A DNA stretch of 64,000 bases from Glebionis coronaria (taxonomy: Eukaryota; Streptophyta; Magnoliopsida; Asterales; Asteraceae). The notes beneath the pieces are model-generated. The model did not search any database. It worked only from the letters and a program-made list of their open reading frames with translations, and had not been told where the DNA came from. Positions 9,474 to 22,474 of this stretch are shown here, piece by piece. The translations under genes were made by a program, and so were the position numbers. The stretch is taken from positions 28,235,224 to 28,299,223 of the forward strand of contig CM046876.1 of NCBI GenBank assembly GCA_025667525.1, written 5' to 3'. Each line of letters starts with the position of its first letter. Position 1 is the first letter of the stretch.

Positions 9474-11576
9474 ATCTCCCTTGATCATCAGAGTAGCGGA
9501 AGTCTTTGTCTTTAGATGTTCTTGAGCTTTCTTCATTTACATGAGCATGTGGTCTTGAATTACGACTCTTGAAGTTACGCCGCAATTTACATTCCTCTGG
9601 TTTCCCGTTATACAGTAAGAATACTGTAACTGTGATTAGGTAAGTTCAAAAAACTTCATTGACCGGGTTTCTGGCTGTGTTAGCCGTTCTCAATACTTGA
9701 ATATATCGAAAGATAATTCATAGTAAGGAGTGAATCATGCATTTCCATTCTGCTGATTAAGTCGACAATTCAATTTCCTGGAACAAGTTTGAATCAAATA
9801 AGAATCAAACCATCGTTGCTTTCCAGTTGACACAAGTTTGATTATAGAATCGCACAAGTTACCTACCGCAGTGCTGTTTGATGATGACACTGGAAGGATT
9901 TCCGTTCGTCATTGTAAATACTGAAAAGTTTTACTCTGAATATTCTGGCAAGATCATAAAGATATTGCGACGAGACCTGGAACGAGTTTGAATCATATAA
10001 GAATCAAACCACTGTTGCTTTCCAGTTAGCACATGTTCAATTCAAAATGAATCGTACATATGACCTACCGCAGTGCTGTTTGATGTTAACACTGGAAGGA
10101 TTTCCATTCTTCACTGTGAATACTAGAGAGTATCACTCTGAATGTTCTAGCAATATCACAAGGATAGAGCGTAGGACTCTATAAATTATCGCTTGTGTTC
10201 TAATGATGAACAACAATTGATACATGAAATAAGTGTCCTAATGAGATCTTTTGATGAATCTCGTTGGCTCTAGACTCTATAAGTGCACGTTTATTTGGTG
10301 ATCGGAGGCTGGAGCAGACTGCCACCTTTTCAATATCTACCATCTCGGAGTGAGAAAGTTGATAGAAATAAGTTGAACTCCGTGACAATAAAAAAAACTT
10401 CTTTTGAGAGAAGCTTGAGTAGGCTGGGAAGGGTTGTGCTTTGCATCACTGGGTCCATGATGCTTTGTCTTCAATACCAGAAATCATCAACGTGATTCTG
10501 ATAGTAGATGTATTGACCCGTTTTCTGCCTAAGTTGTATGGAGGGCTATTTCTTTTCACCCTTTATCCTTACATTTCTTTTTCATTCTTCAACCCCTTCA
10601 ATGCTTACCAAGACGTCATAACTAGCACCTTGTTGTGATTGTTCCAGTGCTAGCTTAAGTCATTAGTCATCATTATTCCCGTACACTCTACTACTCCATC
10701 ATTCCTAAGGACTTCTAAGTTCTAATAGATTGTCCATGGGAAGATCCCTCCAGTTCTGGTAGGATCATAGGACGAATACCTAACTACCTTTTGACACCAG
10801 TATCGTCGTGAATAATTGTGTTTAAGTTATAGATATCGTAACCAGTGAAACTTTCTATATCACCAAAAACGCTCCCCCTACATATGTGCATCATAAAAGG
10901 AAGGTTTTTTCACATATTAGGAAGAGAAAGCACTTATATCAAAGATCTTATCCAAAAATGAAGCAATTTTGATCACATTTTAATCACTATTCTCCCCCTA
11001 AAAAATTGCATGAAATTGAAATTTTTGTGAAACTAGTGATAAAACATGGAGAGAATAATGTGTCATGAAACGTTGGAACAAATGTTTATGAAATCATTAT
11101 ACTCCCCCTCGAAAAGAGAATCTAATTAAAATAGGGGGTTACATGAGCACATAGTTTTGAAATACTTCTAAAAATTATGCTCAACAGTCCGAGAAAAATT
11201 GTATTCATGAGCTTAAAACTTTGAATGTTTTGATATATGCTCATGACCGAGAAAAACGAATCTCTCGTTGTTGAGGATAGGTCAAAGACTTTCCTTTATT
11301 TAGGGACCGAGTTATAGTCTGACATGTGACTATAAGCCATTATGAGAAGAAAGTAGATAAGACATGTTTTGAAAACATTTGAACTCTCATTCGAACTTTA
11401 TGTGCGTACCCGTGTCGTTATTGAGCGACATTTCTAAGTACGTCCATATTATCGATGCTAAGAGACATGTCGGAGAATAATATTTTTGGTATTGTTGAAA
11501 TATTTTCTCATTTTTTATTTTGTTTTTATAGGTTTTATATTTTTGTATTTTTATTTTCTGATAGATATATACAAGA
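9474..11576 (-). other. Cop2 3' untranslated region with three purine tracts
   Basis: About 2.1 kb without a convincing gene. C-rich tracts CTCCCCCT at 10872-10879, 10992-10999 and 11102-11109 are A/G tracts on the sense strand. Another weaker one (CTCCC) lies at 9476-9480 next to the LTR end. A 199-bp tandem duplication is at 9777-10175 and a stem-loop at 11206-11245. Multiple PPTs are a trait I recall for Sireviruses. The short ORFs here look random. Confidence 0.65.
9777..10175. repeat. 199-bp tandem duplication, diverged
   Basis: Two direct copies start with CCTGGAAC at 9777 and 9976. Both contain GAATCAAACCA, TTGCTTTCCAGTT, ACCTACCGCAGTGCTGTTTGATG and ACACTGGAAGGATTTCC. Similarity is about 80% by eye. 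Confidence 0.85.
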
Positions 11577-13309
11577 TTACTGCGAATGTGCAAGACGTTC
11601 AAGTTCATCTAGAGTGAAACTACACATACCAAGTCGAGGAACCAAGAATTCAAATCTGTCTTGAGATAGAGCTTTGGTGAAGATGTCGGCTAGTTGGTAG
11701 TCCGTCTTAACAAAATACAGTTCGATCGTTCCTCTTTCCACATGCTCCTTTATGAAATGGAATCAGACAGCAATGTGCTTGGTCTTGGAGTGTTGGACCG
11801 GGTTGCATGATATGGCTATGGTTGATTTTGAATCACAATAAATATGAACTTTATTAAAGAGAAAGCCATAATCCATGAGTTGTGTTATTATCCAAAGGAC
11901 TTGAGCACTACACACGGATAGAGACACATATTCTGCTTCCGCGGCGGACAACGCCGTGCAATCTTGTTTTCTTGAGGACCAGCTCACTAGTTTTTCGCCT
12001 AAGAATTGTGCTCCACCGGAAGTGCTCTTGAATGTATCATGACACCCTGCATGGTCGGCATCTGAAAAAATAGTTAGATTAAAACCAGAATCCTTCGTAT
12101 ACCAGAGACCCATGTGAATGGTTCCCCGGAGATAACGGAAGATCCTTTTAACCTCCTTGAGGTGCTTCTCGGTTGGCTTAGCCAGGTACCGAGCACATAA
12201 ACAAGTAGCATGCACAATGTCCGGTCTTCTTGAGGTTAAGTATATAAGGGACCCGATCATGCTTCGGTATTTTGTAGCATCTACAAATGTCCCTTTCTTA
12301 TCCAAATCAAGCTTGTGTTTAGTGTCCATTGGAGTACCAATAGGATCACAGTTTTCCATTCCAAATTTCTTTAGAATTTCAAGCACATATTTGTCCTGAT
12401 ATATGAAAATGCCACGGGGGGATTGGTGAACTTGGAGACTAAGAAAAAACGTCATTTCCCCCATCATGGACATTTCAAATCGACTTTTCATAAGGTCGGC
12501 AAATAATATAGAATATTTTGGGTTAGTAGAACCAAATATAATATCATCTACATAGAGTGAGCCACCAATATCTCGTTGCCGTAGTGCTTGATAAACAACG
12601 TTGGGTCAATGGTTCCTTTGCTGGAGTGATTTTGAAGAAGAAATGATGATAATTCGTCGTACCATGCCCTCGGTGCTTGTTTCAAACCATAAATTGCCTT
12701 TTTCAACTTGTAGACATGGCTTGGATGTTCGGTATTGATGAAACCTTCAGGTTGACATACATACACATCTTCTTTTAACGTCCCATGCAAGAAAGCCGTC
12801 TTCACGTCCATTTGATACACAGTGAATGATTTGTGTGTAGCATATGCCAAGAAAATCCTAATAGCTTCCATTCGAGAAACCGGGGCGTAGGATTCTACGA
12901 AATCAATTCCCTCCTGTTGTTTATAACCTCTCACAACTAACTGAGTCTTGTTCCTAATGACCGTTTGCTCCTCATCCATCTTGTTTTTTAATAACCATTT
13001 CAGTGTAAGGGGATCAATATTGTCCGATCGTGGTACTAACTCCCATACATCAAGCCGGATGAATTGATTGAGCTCTTCTTGCATAGACTCAATCGATGAA
13101 GCATCGGTCATTGCTTCTTTCACACTTGCTGGTTCCATTGTGCTGACTGATAGTGCATAGTTACACATATCACCATCGGTACGCAGCTGATTTCGTGTTG
13201 AGACTGGTCGTGAGAGATTGCCAATCACTTGAACCAAAGGATGATTCTTAGTACATTTGTGTTCATGTGGAAGTGTATGAGAAACTTGATGCGAGCTCGA
13301 CGGATCCAC
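11577..13309 (-). pseudogene. pol: Cop2 pol, reverse transcriptase and RNase H part
   Basis: RT N-terminal half in 12548-13309 ([22 protein letters not shown]). RT C-terminal half and RNase H in 11763-12491 (MSMMGEMTFFLSLQ, SDADHAGC, SAAEAEYVSL, YCDSKST). The open frame stops at 11763, but recognisable RNase H C-terminal sequence continues to a natural-looking TAA at 11577-11579. The YVDD-type segment falls at 12492-12547 between the two ORFs, where the frame is lost. Inactive copy. Confidence 0.85.
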
Positions 13310-13362
13310 ATATGGTGTTGAAGGCTGAGTAGTACTTTTGGAAGCCGCAAATGGATTGACAA

Positions 13363-15060
13363 TTAATGTTCGTTAAGCATCGCATTGTTTGCATTTTCAG
13401 CAACTATTTCATTCTGAAGATGAATATGATTAGGAATTTGATGAGAATGTTGTTGAGTTGCGTCAGCAATCGGAGAAGTGGTTGGAATGTTTGGAGTCAA
13501 TATGGTTGAGGTTGACGTAGATGGTGCAAAAACGGATGCCGTTGGTGTAGATGCAGTTGGTGGTTCTGGAACTACCGTAGCAGGTGCAGCCGGGGCCTTT
13601 TGGGGAACACCAAATGACGAACGACCCTCCATATATTCATCATAAATTAGCCCAAATAAAACTTCCAATTCATGTTCCGAAGGTTGTAATGAAGAGATTG
13701 CTGACGGTGCAAATTGAAGCACGAGTCCTGAACTTACGTGTCCAGAAGTCTGACCTTGAAGCTCGGGATTTAAACTTCTATGTTGAGAGGCCATACCCGA
13801 GAGTTCATCAAAGGTAACATTCATAGTCTCCATTACCTTTCTTGCCCTTCGATTATAAACCCTGTAAGCACAAGCAGTTGAAGAATAACCAATGAAAAAC
13901 CAATATCACCTTTAGGTTCAAGTTTACCGATATCTTCACGATCATTCTTCGGATAACATAATGCACCGAAGACTTGTAAAAATAAAATATCCGGTTTTCT
14001 TCCATTAATGATCTCATAAGGTGTTTTGTTGAAATGGGTATAAATAATGGAGCGGTTTTGAATATAACATGCAGTTGCTATAACATCGGCCCAAAGGAAT
14101 AACGGTGCACTGGAGGAGAGAAGCATCGTCCGAGCAACTTCAACTAACGTACGATTCCTCCGTTCCACAACTCCATTCTGCTCTGGAGTTCTTATAGCCG
14201 AAGTTTGATGAGAAATCCCAACTTCATCAAAATAAGCTTTCAGTTTATAATTTGTGAATTCTATACCGTTATCCGTTCTTACAATGATAACAGGGGCTTG
14301 AAGTAGCATTGATGTTTTCTTCAAGAAATTGATAATTACATCAGGGGCTTCATCTTTCGAAGCAAGAAAATGAACCCATGTGTAACGAGAATAATCATCC
14401 ATAATCACAAGGACATACCGCTTTCCATTAATGCTTTTGATTCTCATTGGGCCACACAAATCCATATGAAGGAGATGCAACCTATTCGTCGAATTTGGAG
14501 CAGGTTTGGGTTTGTGAGGCTTCTTCTTGCTTTTACCTTGCTCACATGATGGACAAAGATGGTCTTTAGTATATTTGAACTTTGGAAGACCGGTAACGAG
14601 ATCATCTTTTGCAAGATGGGTGATGGAATCGGAATTGAGATGAGATACCCTTTGATGCCATAACCATGACTTCGTTGATGTGGCCCGGGCCAGGAGACAA
14701 ATTGGAGATTCAGCAGACATTTGAAAAAGATCAATGGTGTAAAGGTTTGTGGTACGATTTCCTTTCAACATATCAATTCCTTCAAGATCCCTAAAAAAGC
14801 ATGTATGACTTCTGAAGGCTACCTCCAAATCTGAATCACAGAATTTCCCAACCGAGAACAAATTGTGTCCCAAGCCATCAACAAAAGATACTCTGGTGAT
14901 GATAATATTTCCCCAATGAAGATCACTATAGCCTAGAAATGCAGCAACATGATCATTTCCAAATCGAACAGTTCCCATAAAACGCCATACAAAGTTCTTG
15001 AGAAGACTTCAATTCCCATTCATATGTTTGGAACAACCCGAGTCCACGCACTAGAGACAA
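13363..15060 (-). pseudogene. pol: Cop2 pol, protease and integrase part
   Basis: The main ORF 13833-14978 begins after the protease motif, which is broken and just upstream (about 15000-15060). It carries the zinc region (WLWHQRVSHLNS, CPSCEQGK) and the integrase core (LHMDLCGP, VRTDNGIEF, PEQNGVVERRNRT). The linker between integrase and RT continues in another frame at 13363-13833. Motifs are well preserved although the reading frame is not. Confidence 0.85.
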
Positions 15061-15139
15061 ATCTCAACAGCCTGCCAATGATAAGTGAAGAGAAAATTTG
15101 GCAACCGAAGAAATAGATTCCTATACGGTTAGGTAATAA

Positions 15140-18100
15140 TCAAGCCATATCACATACCGACATTTCACTGTCAGTATGAGATCTACTAGTATCAATAACA
15201 TGACCATTAGAGGCAAAATATCTTCCAGTAGGCAACCACTTAGAGGTAAATCTAGGACTTCTAGGCGTAGCAAGACTTTCAGTGGAGCATACCTGCTTAG
15301 TTTTCTGAACATACACTTTAGCCTTAGGAGTGCTATGTGTTTCGCTGATAGAAAGCTTGTCAAGTCGAGTGTAACCACCATAGTTCAAACCATTCATAGT
15401 CAAACCACAAACATCATGACTAAAAGTAAAGAAACATTTATTACATTTAACACAAATAACTTCAGATTTTTCATTCCGAATAGCAAGTTTAAAGTCATTA
15501 CATTCAGAAGAATTAAGTTTCTGATTATGAATAAAAAACGGTAAATTCCTACGGTGTTCTTCTACTTCCACATTATTAGCCTTGGGACGACTACTTCTAG
15601 AGGCAAAATGGACCCTATCATTCCTTGTATTGCTCGTAGGCTGTGGCCTTCTGCTCTTAGTGTAGTTGTTCATTCCTATAGAAAAAGACACACGCTTGTT
15701 AGAATTAGCATTTTTTAAATCAATGACTTGTGGTTGTGAGATAGTGGTCGATTTTGTCCTAACGCTTGCTTTACGTTGGTCGCTAGGCACAGAGATATCG
15801 ACCCTAGTTTGAGATGAAGGTCTAACACGAAACATTCCTGGGGCAATAACAACAGCTTTCATTCCAGCCGCCTTGGGAAACAGTGTTACAACAATACGAG
15901 TGGGTCCCGAGGGTGCTGGTTTCTAGATCATTGTATCCACAATCGAACTAGGCTCAAAAGTCTTATCTTTTAATAAGGCCTTTAACTTACACTTCTCACA
16001 GATTTTATCAATATGTTTCGGATAGACAGACTTACTTTGTTCAACAGCCCGCTTATATGAAACGACAACAGATTCTAACTCTGCAATCTTAGCCTTAAGC
16101 TTTTGAACATTACCATCACTGGCACTCTCTAACCATGAAGAGGCCAAATTCATTTCCTTAACCCCTCCTAACTGAGCCTGCAACCAAGCGATAGTTTGTT
16201 GCATTTCATTGTAAGCTTTTTCATACGAAATCTTGTCATATTTGCATTCATCACATTTTTTGACAAATTTTTTCCAAAGATCGTGAATTCTTTGTCCTTT
16301 TTAATGACATAAGATTCCATTTTCTCTTTCATAAGATCAAGCTCAGTTTGAAGGTTTTCATTATGCGACACAGAGGTACTTAACTCAACAGGGCTACTAT
16401 CAATACAATCACGTGCTTTAGAGAGGCGTTCAAGATCGTTTTCCAAGACTTTGATTTTAGCAAGAGATTCATCAGCTTCCTTCGCCAAAGATTTAAAGTC
16501 TTCAACAAAGTTGGCAAATTCTTTTAGAAAAGCATTTTCCAAATTACCTAACCGAGCATCAACTTGATTAATAATCGGATTAATATCATTTTGAAGAATT
16601 TTATGGACCTCAATCTGAACAGGTGATGTAAAATTTCCACTAGTGATTTTTGAATTAACACCACGTTTAAGTATGACAAAGTTGTCTTTTAGCTCGTTTA
16701 GAAATCGGCGTGTGATACTCGGTTTAGGAGGGTCATCAGACAATTCCTCACTTGGTAGCAAAAGCATTTCAGTACTCGTTTTAGACCGAACAATAACTGT
16801 TAGAGGATTAACTTTCAGATAATAAACGGGTGTCACTTCTTTATCAAGCTTTTTCATTCTTAAACGAGTCTCTACTGCAAGTTCAGTAGTTTCCTCGGAA
16901 TCATGCAGACTAGGTGGACCATGCTCATCAGATAAGAGCACACTACCATTATATAAGGTTTCATTAGTGGCCTGAACTTGCTTAAGATATCCGGGATTAG
17001 GGGGAAGAGGACAACCTAAAGCCAATTTGTATCGAGTGTAATTTATCTCATTCACTTTTGGTGCGTGCATATCTATTTTCTGCATAGTTTGGCCACGTTT
17101 TACTAAAAGGTTGTCTAATTCTCTAATCCTATCCTAAGCTTTGCAAAAATCCTCAAGAAGCCCATCTTCTCGAATTTTGAAATCATGTTTCAGCTTTTTT
17201 CGTTCTTCTTTTAAATCCAAAATAATAGATTTTTCAGTTAAAAGCGGTTTATTAAGAGAAGTGATTTCATCATTCAATTAGCTTATCTTTTAGCACTAAT
17301 TAGGTGTAAGGCATTTAATTTCTTAGTTGTGCATTTTTCTTGATAAACTGAAGTAGCATGAGCTTGTTCTAGTTCATTAATTTTAGCCTGATGAATTTCA
17401 AAACATTTCTCCCGTTCCTTATATCCCGCAAGCTCAGTGGTCAATTTGGCATTAGTTTCTCTAAACTTATTATTAACCACCATAGCATGGTCAACATCCT
17501 TAGCAAGCTTATCAAATAAAGATTTATAATACACATGTGTCGCATCAGGAAGGGTTGTAGGCTGGGCAACTTGATCCACACTAAGGTCCACACTAGGCTC
17601 ATTCGAAATAATATTACTATTATTCGTTTGATCCCCGTATGTCTCAATGTAGGGCTCAAGCATCTCAGTATACTCTTCCACCTGAGTAGACATACTATAT
17701 ATATCATTATCATCGAAAGTTGGATGTACCTCAGAGGGACTGTCTGAATCATAAACAGGAGCACTGTCATCATGCATTCCTGAGGTTGATGCTTGCTGTA
17801 AGTTTGCCATCAAGATGTAGTTGGCATTCACCTCTTCTTCCTCGTCATATTCTGCAGCATAAGCCATAAGATCAAATTCCTCAGCTTGAAGTGGAATCCC
17901 TGCCTCTTCTATTTGTGCTATGAGAAGCTGAGTCTGAAGATAAGAAGCATCCCTCTTCTTTTTGGCTGTGCAATCTCGAGCATAATGACCAATCTCCTGC
18001 AGTTGTATCACTGAACCTGACGATTGTTGTTTCCATTTCCTATACCAGTATTCTCAACCCTTGCAGCTATAATGTTTCTCATCTGATTACCAACCGCTGG

Positions 18101-19288
18101 CACAACAATTAACCCATTCTGATTACCCACATTTGGAACATTTGGATTCTGACCACGGATTTGTCCATACTGATTTCCTTCATTCCCAACATTCTGACCA
18201 TATTGTGTCCTCGTGTTCCCAGCAGCTACCAATTGGCGATCTTGATTCGCATTCATGAAAGGTTGAGCAATCTGCCTATTTCTAGTGTTCGAGGAGATTC
18301 TCTGATTGTTGTTGGTGGGGTTAATGGTAAATTTGAATGCCTTTGCGAGAAGTGCAAGACAAGTATTAATCACATGAGTAGGATTGGTGATGTCATCAAA
18401 ACAGGCAATGGGTTGTTGTAAGTAGTTCACAGCAGCAGGAGGTTGATATCCATAAGGGGTGAGTTGTTGTTGTTGTTGTGGCATGAAGTTACTTGATGAG
18501 GGTTGATGGTAAGTTACCATAGGATATGACATAGATGATGGAGAGTTTGCCATAAAAGCCAATAGATCTTGTGTCTTGGCACGTCTTTCAGCCCTAACTT
18601 CGTTAGCTTCATCTTGATTCATCTTCAAATAATCATATACTTGAGTGTAGTCTATGACATGAAGATCCTTGGTTTGATTGACAAGAGTGACATATCGTGG
18701 CCATTCAGAAGGAAGATTATCAAGAAATTTGATGTTTGCAGCAATTTGTGCAGGTTCATGCTTGTTTCTTCTAAGATGATTCACGAGGGTTGAAACCCGA
18801 TGATAGTAAGGTTCAATTTGTTCCCCTTCAGTAGACGTAAATTTCTCCTATTCATGAAGCAACTTAGTTTCCTTTTCTTGTAAACCGATTTCACTCCCCT
18901 TCATCATTTTCTGAAACCTAAGCCACATCTCGTGTGCGGTTTCACAACTATCGACAGCAGCATAAACATATTCAGGAATTCCCATGAGAATGACTTGAAT
19001 TGCTTGATCATCGGCGTTGAGTTTTTTGGATTTAGCTTCAGTTAATTCTTCATCCTTTTGCTCATGACTAGAGTCAGCCACTGGGTTAGCATTCGTAGGG
19101 TCCCCAGGCACAAGAATTGTTCTTCTAACATACGGACCTTTTTGAATCGAGTTGACAATCAATTTTCCCAAAGGTTTACATTTTGCATAACGAAGGGGAC
19201 GACTAGCCCATGTAGTGTAATTCTCCTTGGTGAGCATGGGAGGACGATTCTCAGCACCCGCAGCATAAATATCTTGTTGAGACGTCAT
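15140..19288 (-). pseudogene. gag: Cop2 gag, frameshifted
   Basis: Gag remains in six ORFs: 18848-19288 (N-terminus), 18008-18784, 17283-18011, 16168-17085, 15923-16204 and 15140-15862. The second contains a Q/N-rich stretch. A CCHC knuckle near 17970-18010 is partly lost at a frame break. The rest is acidic and coiled-coil-like, ending in the same Cys/His cluster as Cop1 (near 15400-15470). At least five frame breaks, so no full Gag can be made. Confidence 0.8.
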
Positions 19289-20292
19289 CGTATAAGTCGT
19301 GTGAAAAACAGGATCTCAATTCGTAGAAAGTAGAGTGTTGAAGTTAAAATCCCCTAAAATTGATTAAATCAAAAATTCCAAGGCCAAAAAACACACGATA
19401 AAATTTTCAAAAACACAATTTTTTGAAAATATTTTCGGAATATTTGGGGTTTTTCGGAAAAATGATCCTTTTTCGGAAAATGGAGGATTTTCGGAATATA
19501 ATCCTTTTCGGATAAAAGACCCCTTTTCGGAATATTGCACTATTTCGGATAAATGGCACTTTCTCGGAGTAATGATTGTTTTTGGAAAAATTGACTTTTT
19601 CGGAAAAAATTACCTTTTCGGAAAAAATGGTCCTTCTTGGAATATGACACCTTCTTCAGAATTTTGGTCCTTTTTCGGAATAATGGCAACTTTCGGATAA
19701 ATTCACCTTTTTCGTAATAATGATGGTTTTTCGGATAAATTGACAATTTCGGAAAAATAGGGTATCTTCGGATAAACTGAGTGTTTTCGGAAAAATACAC
19801 TTTTTCGGATAAACTGGGTTTTTCGGAATGATTAAGGATTTTCGGATAAGTTGGGATTTTCGGATAAGTTGGGATTTTCGGATAAAGGAATATCTTCGGA
19901 TAATTGTGTTTTCTCGGAATAAAGGTGTTTTCGGATAAAAGGGTTTTTCTGGAAAAAATGGGAATTTTCGGAAAAATATTTTCGGAAAAATGACAGTTTT
20001 TCGGAATACAAAACCCTTTTCCGAAGATATATAAAATCCGGATAAACTTGGTATTTTTCGGAAAAACAAACCCTTTTGCGAAGATGTTTTCCGAAAATAA
20101 AGGGACACAGCTTTGAGAGTTGTCTGAGATGATACAAATCCACAATAACCACTTCGATCACACCAAAATCAACACCTCGAATCCACAAATACCAATCGAA
20201 TCCAACAACCTAAACCAAAAACCCACGAAATCAACACCAAATCAACTCCAAATCAACACCAAATCAACACCAAAGCAAACTACGAATCCCTT
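19289..20292 (-). other. Cop2 5' leader
   Basis: About 1 kb between the gag start and the primer site. Most is the phased TTTTCGGA array (19436-20100). The remaining part, 20100-20290, is A/C-rich with a short repeated CCAAATCAACA unit (about 20229-20272). No gene expected. Confidence 0.7.
19436..20100 (-). repeat. Cop2 leader array of a TTTTCGGAWAAA motif, ~18-bp phase
   Basis: More than 30 copies of TTTTCGGA(A/T)AAA in one orientation, with a few opposite copies near 20020-20095. CGG cores at 19806, 19824, 19843, 19861, 19879, 19897 and 19915 show a step of 18-19 bp. The text between cores varies. All three minus-strand frames stay open through much of the array (for example 19540-20145), because an 18-bp unit without stops repeats in every frame; this is not evidence of a protein. 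Confidence 0.88.
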
Positions 20293-20306
20293 GGCGAATG
20301 ATACCA
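20293..20306 (-). other. Cop2 primer binding site, atypical
   Basis: The minus strand reads TGGTATCATTCGCC. Only the first eight bases match the tRNA-Met site seen in the other elements, so this is a mutated site or a match to a different tRNA. It sits two bases from the LTR start at 20309. Confidence 0.65.
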
Positions 20307-20308
20307 CT

Positions 20309-20671
20309 TATTGAACTTAATCACACGACTAACCAAACACGAATAACATGATGAAGATTAAACCAAAAAGAAACATTAGATTAAGATGAAGAAAAGAAAA
20401 ATAAAGAGATTGGTGTTTTCCTAGTGAGAGAAACAAACACACCTTTCTCTCTCTAAAACTATTAAAATGGAAAGCACACACACAAATGAGGCATATGATG
20501 CCTTTTATACTAAGTAGGAAATGTTTAGGAGGCCTTCCTTATTTGTGTGTTCCGGACTAAATCCCGTTACATAAACAATATTAACTAAAGACTCTTGACA
20601 TCATTAAATAACATTTTTCACGAGCTTCGAAACGATATATTATATGACCATCACTTTAATTACTTCTAACA
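20309..20671 (-). repeat. Cop2 5' LTR
   Basis: About 363 bp. It begins TATTGAACTT (expected TG, now TA) next to the primer site and ends CTTCTAACA where GypA LTR sequence takes over. A TATAAAAGG box lies on the minus strand (20501-20509) beside the palindrome AGGCAT-ATG-ATGCCT (20489-20503), with GA-rich untranslated sequence on the other side. It is shorter than, and not alignable by eye with, the LTR at 8909-9473. Confidence 0.72.
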
Positions 20672-22474
20672 GCCTCCATCCAAATGCACGTACTCTTGAT
20701 TGCCTAAATCTGCCCTTTAATACCTGCCGTATGGGAACATGGAAAGAAAATACGGCTGAGCAACTACTCAGTGAACGGATATATGACAAAATAAAATGAC
20801 TAAAACATAAGTAAAGTATGAAAATGCAGCGGAAAATGTGTAAGTCCTAGAAAACCTAGAGTGTGTTTTATAAACTTGTTTATATCTGAAAAGACTTGTG
20901 TTTAATTCGTAAAAACTGTATTTTAAATGCCCAAGAACCCATATAGGTCATAAAGGTATCAACGTGCATGAATACATAGAGGGGTGACCTCGTCATGCAA
21001 TTAGAGGGGTTGCCTCTAATTATAATAATCTGGGTGGAGGGATCAGCTACATGTAACGGATGTAGAGCACACACCAAAGTTACCTTGTAATCTGCAAAAC
21101 ATGTACTAGGATGCACCCATTCATCCCACATGATAATAATAATAATGGCCAATAACTGAAAGGAACGCCGCGAGCAATCATTCTCGTCGTGGAAGAGTCA
21201 TAACACCGGTGCCTCAAGTGTTATGGTTATGGTACCTCCATAACTAGGTGGACATGGTCATGCATGTATATAGCTCAGGCAGTTTAAAATGATAACATAC
21301 TAATTACTGAAAAGTTTTATGTAAACTACTGAGGAAAAAAGATGGTAGCAAACGAGGAATCCTAATCATAGAAAGAGAATGTCCATACTGAAAGATGAAA
21401 TATCCGTACCTTATGTCCAGTAATGAAATGAAGACGAAAGTGGAAGAATTACTCCGAATTCACGAGTGCTACATAATAAAGGACGTGAATGGGTTGTCTG
21501 TTTAACGTATACTTATTGATTCTTATTTTAGTTTACTTGTTCTTGACTTGTTTTACTAGTTCTTGTCTTGTTTTACATGTTCTTGACTTGTTTCACTATT
21601 TCATGTTTTATCATGTAGTTTCTTAGTGTTTCATGTGTTTTTGATTAGTGTATTTCATGTTTAATGTGTTAATATACTTGTTGTTTCATAATGAGTAACT
21701 TTCTAAAAATAGAAGGTTTCTATATATAGCAACTTTCTAAAAATAGTAAGTTTTCATAAATAGTAAGTTTCCAAAAATAGAAATTTTCTTTTATTAGCAA
21801 GTTTCCAAAAATAGAAAGTTCCATAAATAGTATGTTTCCATAAATAGCATGTATCCCTAATTAGTATGTTTCCATATTTAGCAAGTTTCCATATATAGTA
21901 ATAAGCTTGTTAAATAAGTATATGATATAAACTAATGTTTAATAAGCATATATTATAAGTCATGATTTATTAAATGTAATTATATAGTAAAGTTTATTAA
22001 TAATAAATATTTAAGTCATAACATAATAATTATTAGTTAATAATATAATATATGGTTTATAAATAATTATTAATTAATAATATAACATGATTATATTAAT
22101 TAAACTTTACCTTATCTGATTATTGTATAATTAAACTAAAGTATATTATTAATCTAATTAAACCATGATTAAAATAAAATTAACTAACTAAGCTAAGTTC
22201 TTAAATAATTTAATTAAATGTGAAATGTACGTATATCATGAATAACTATATTAATAATTATTATAACCTAAGTTAAATTTAATTAATGGGACCATGTTTA
22301 AATGTTATGATAATTATACTATATAATTAAATCCTAAGTCTAAATTAGATAAATTAAACATAACAAAATTTAATTATTAAAGTTATAATAACCTTTGTTT
22401 AATTTAGAAAAATAATTATCTAAACACACCTTTGTGTTTATTCATGTGTACCCGAGCCCCAAACCGAGCCTACA

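Larger units (their letters stand above)
9474..20671 (-). mobile_element. Cop2, decayed Sirevirus-like copia element
   Basis: Minus-strand element with 5' LTR 20309-20671, primer site 20293-20306, a long leader with an 18-bp phased array, gag (19288 to about 15140), protease/integrase (to 13363), RT/RNase H (to 11577), and about 2 kb of 3' untranslated DNA with three purine tracts. Coding parts are broken into many frames by indels and stops. It is related to Cop1 in coding order, in Gag linker motifs and in the stem-loop after pol. Its 5' LTR does not resemble the LTR at 8909-9473 on its other side, so it may be chimeric or its own 3' LTR may be lost. Confidence 0.78.

Noticed and set aside
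10200..10640. Short ORFs in the Cop2 3' untranslated region
   Set aside because: 60-70 codons each, on both strands, no similarity to the Cop3 extra ORF or to any domain I know.
19540..20188. Overlapping minus-strand ORFs of 118-201 codons rich in F, S, P, K
   Set aside because: An 18-bp repeat without stop codons keeps all three frames open. It is upstream of gag in the leader and has no start or domain of note.
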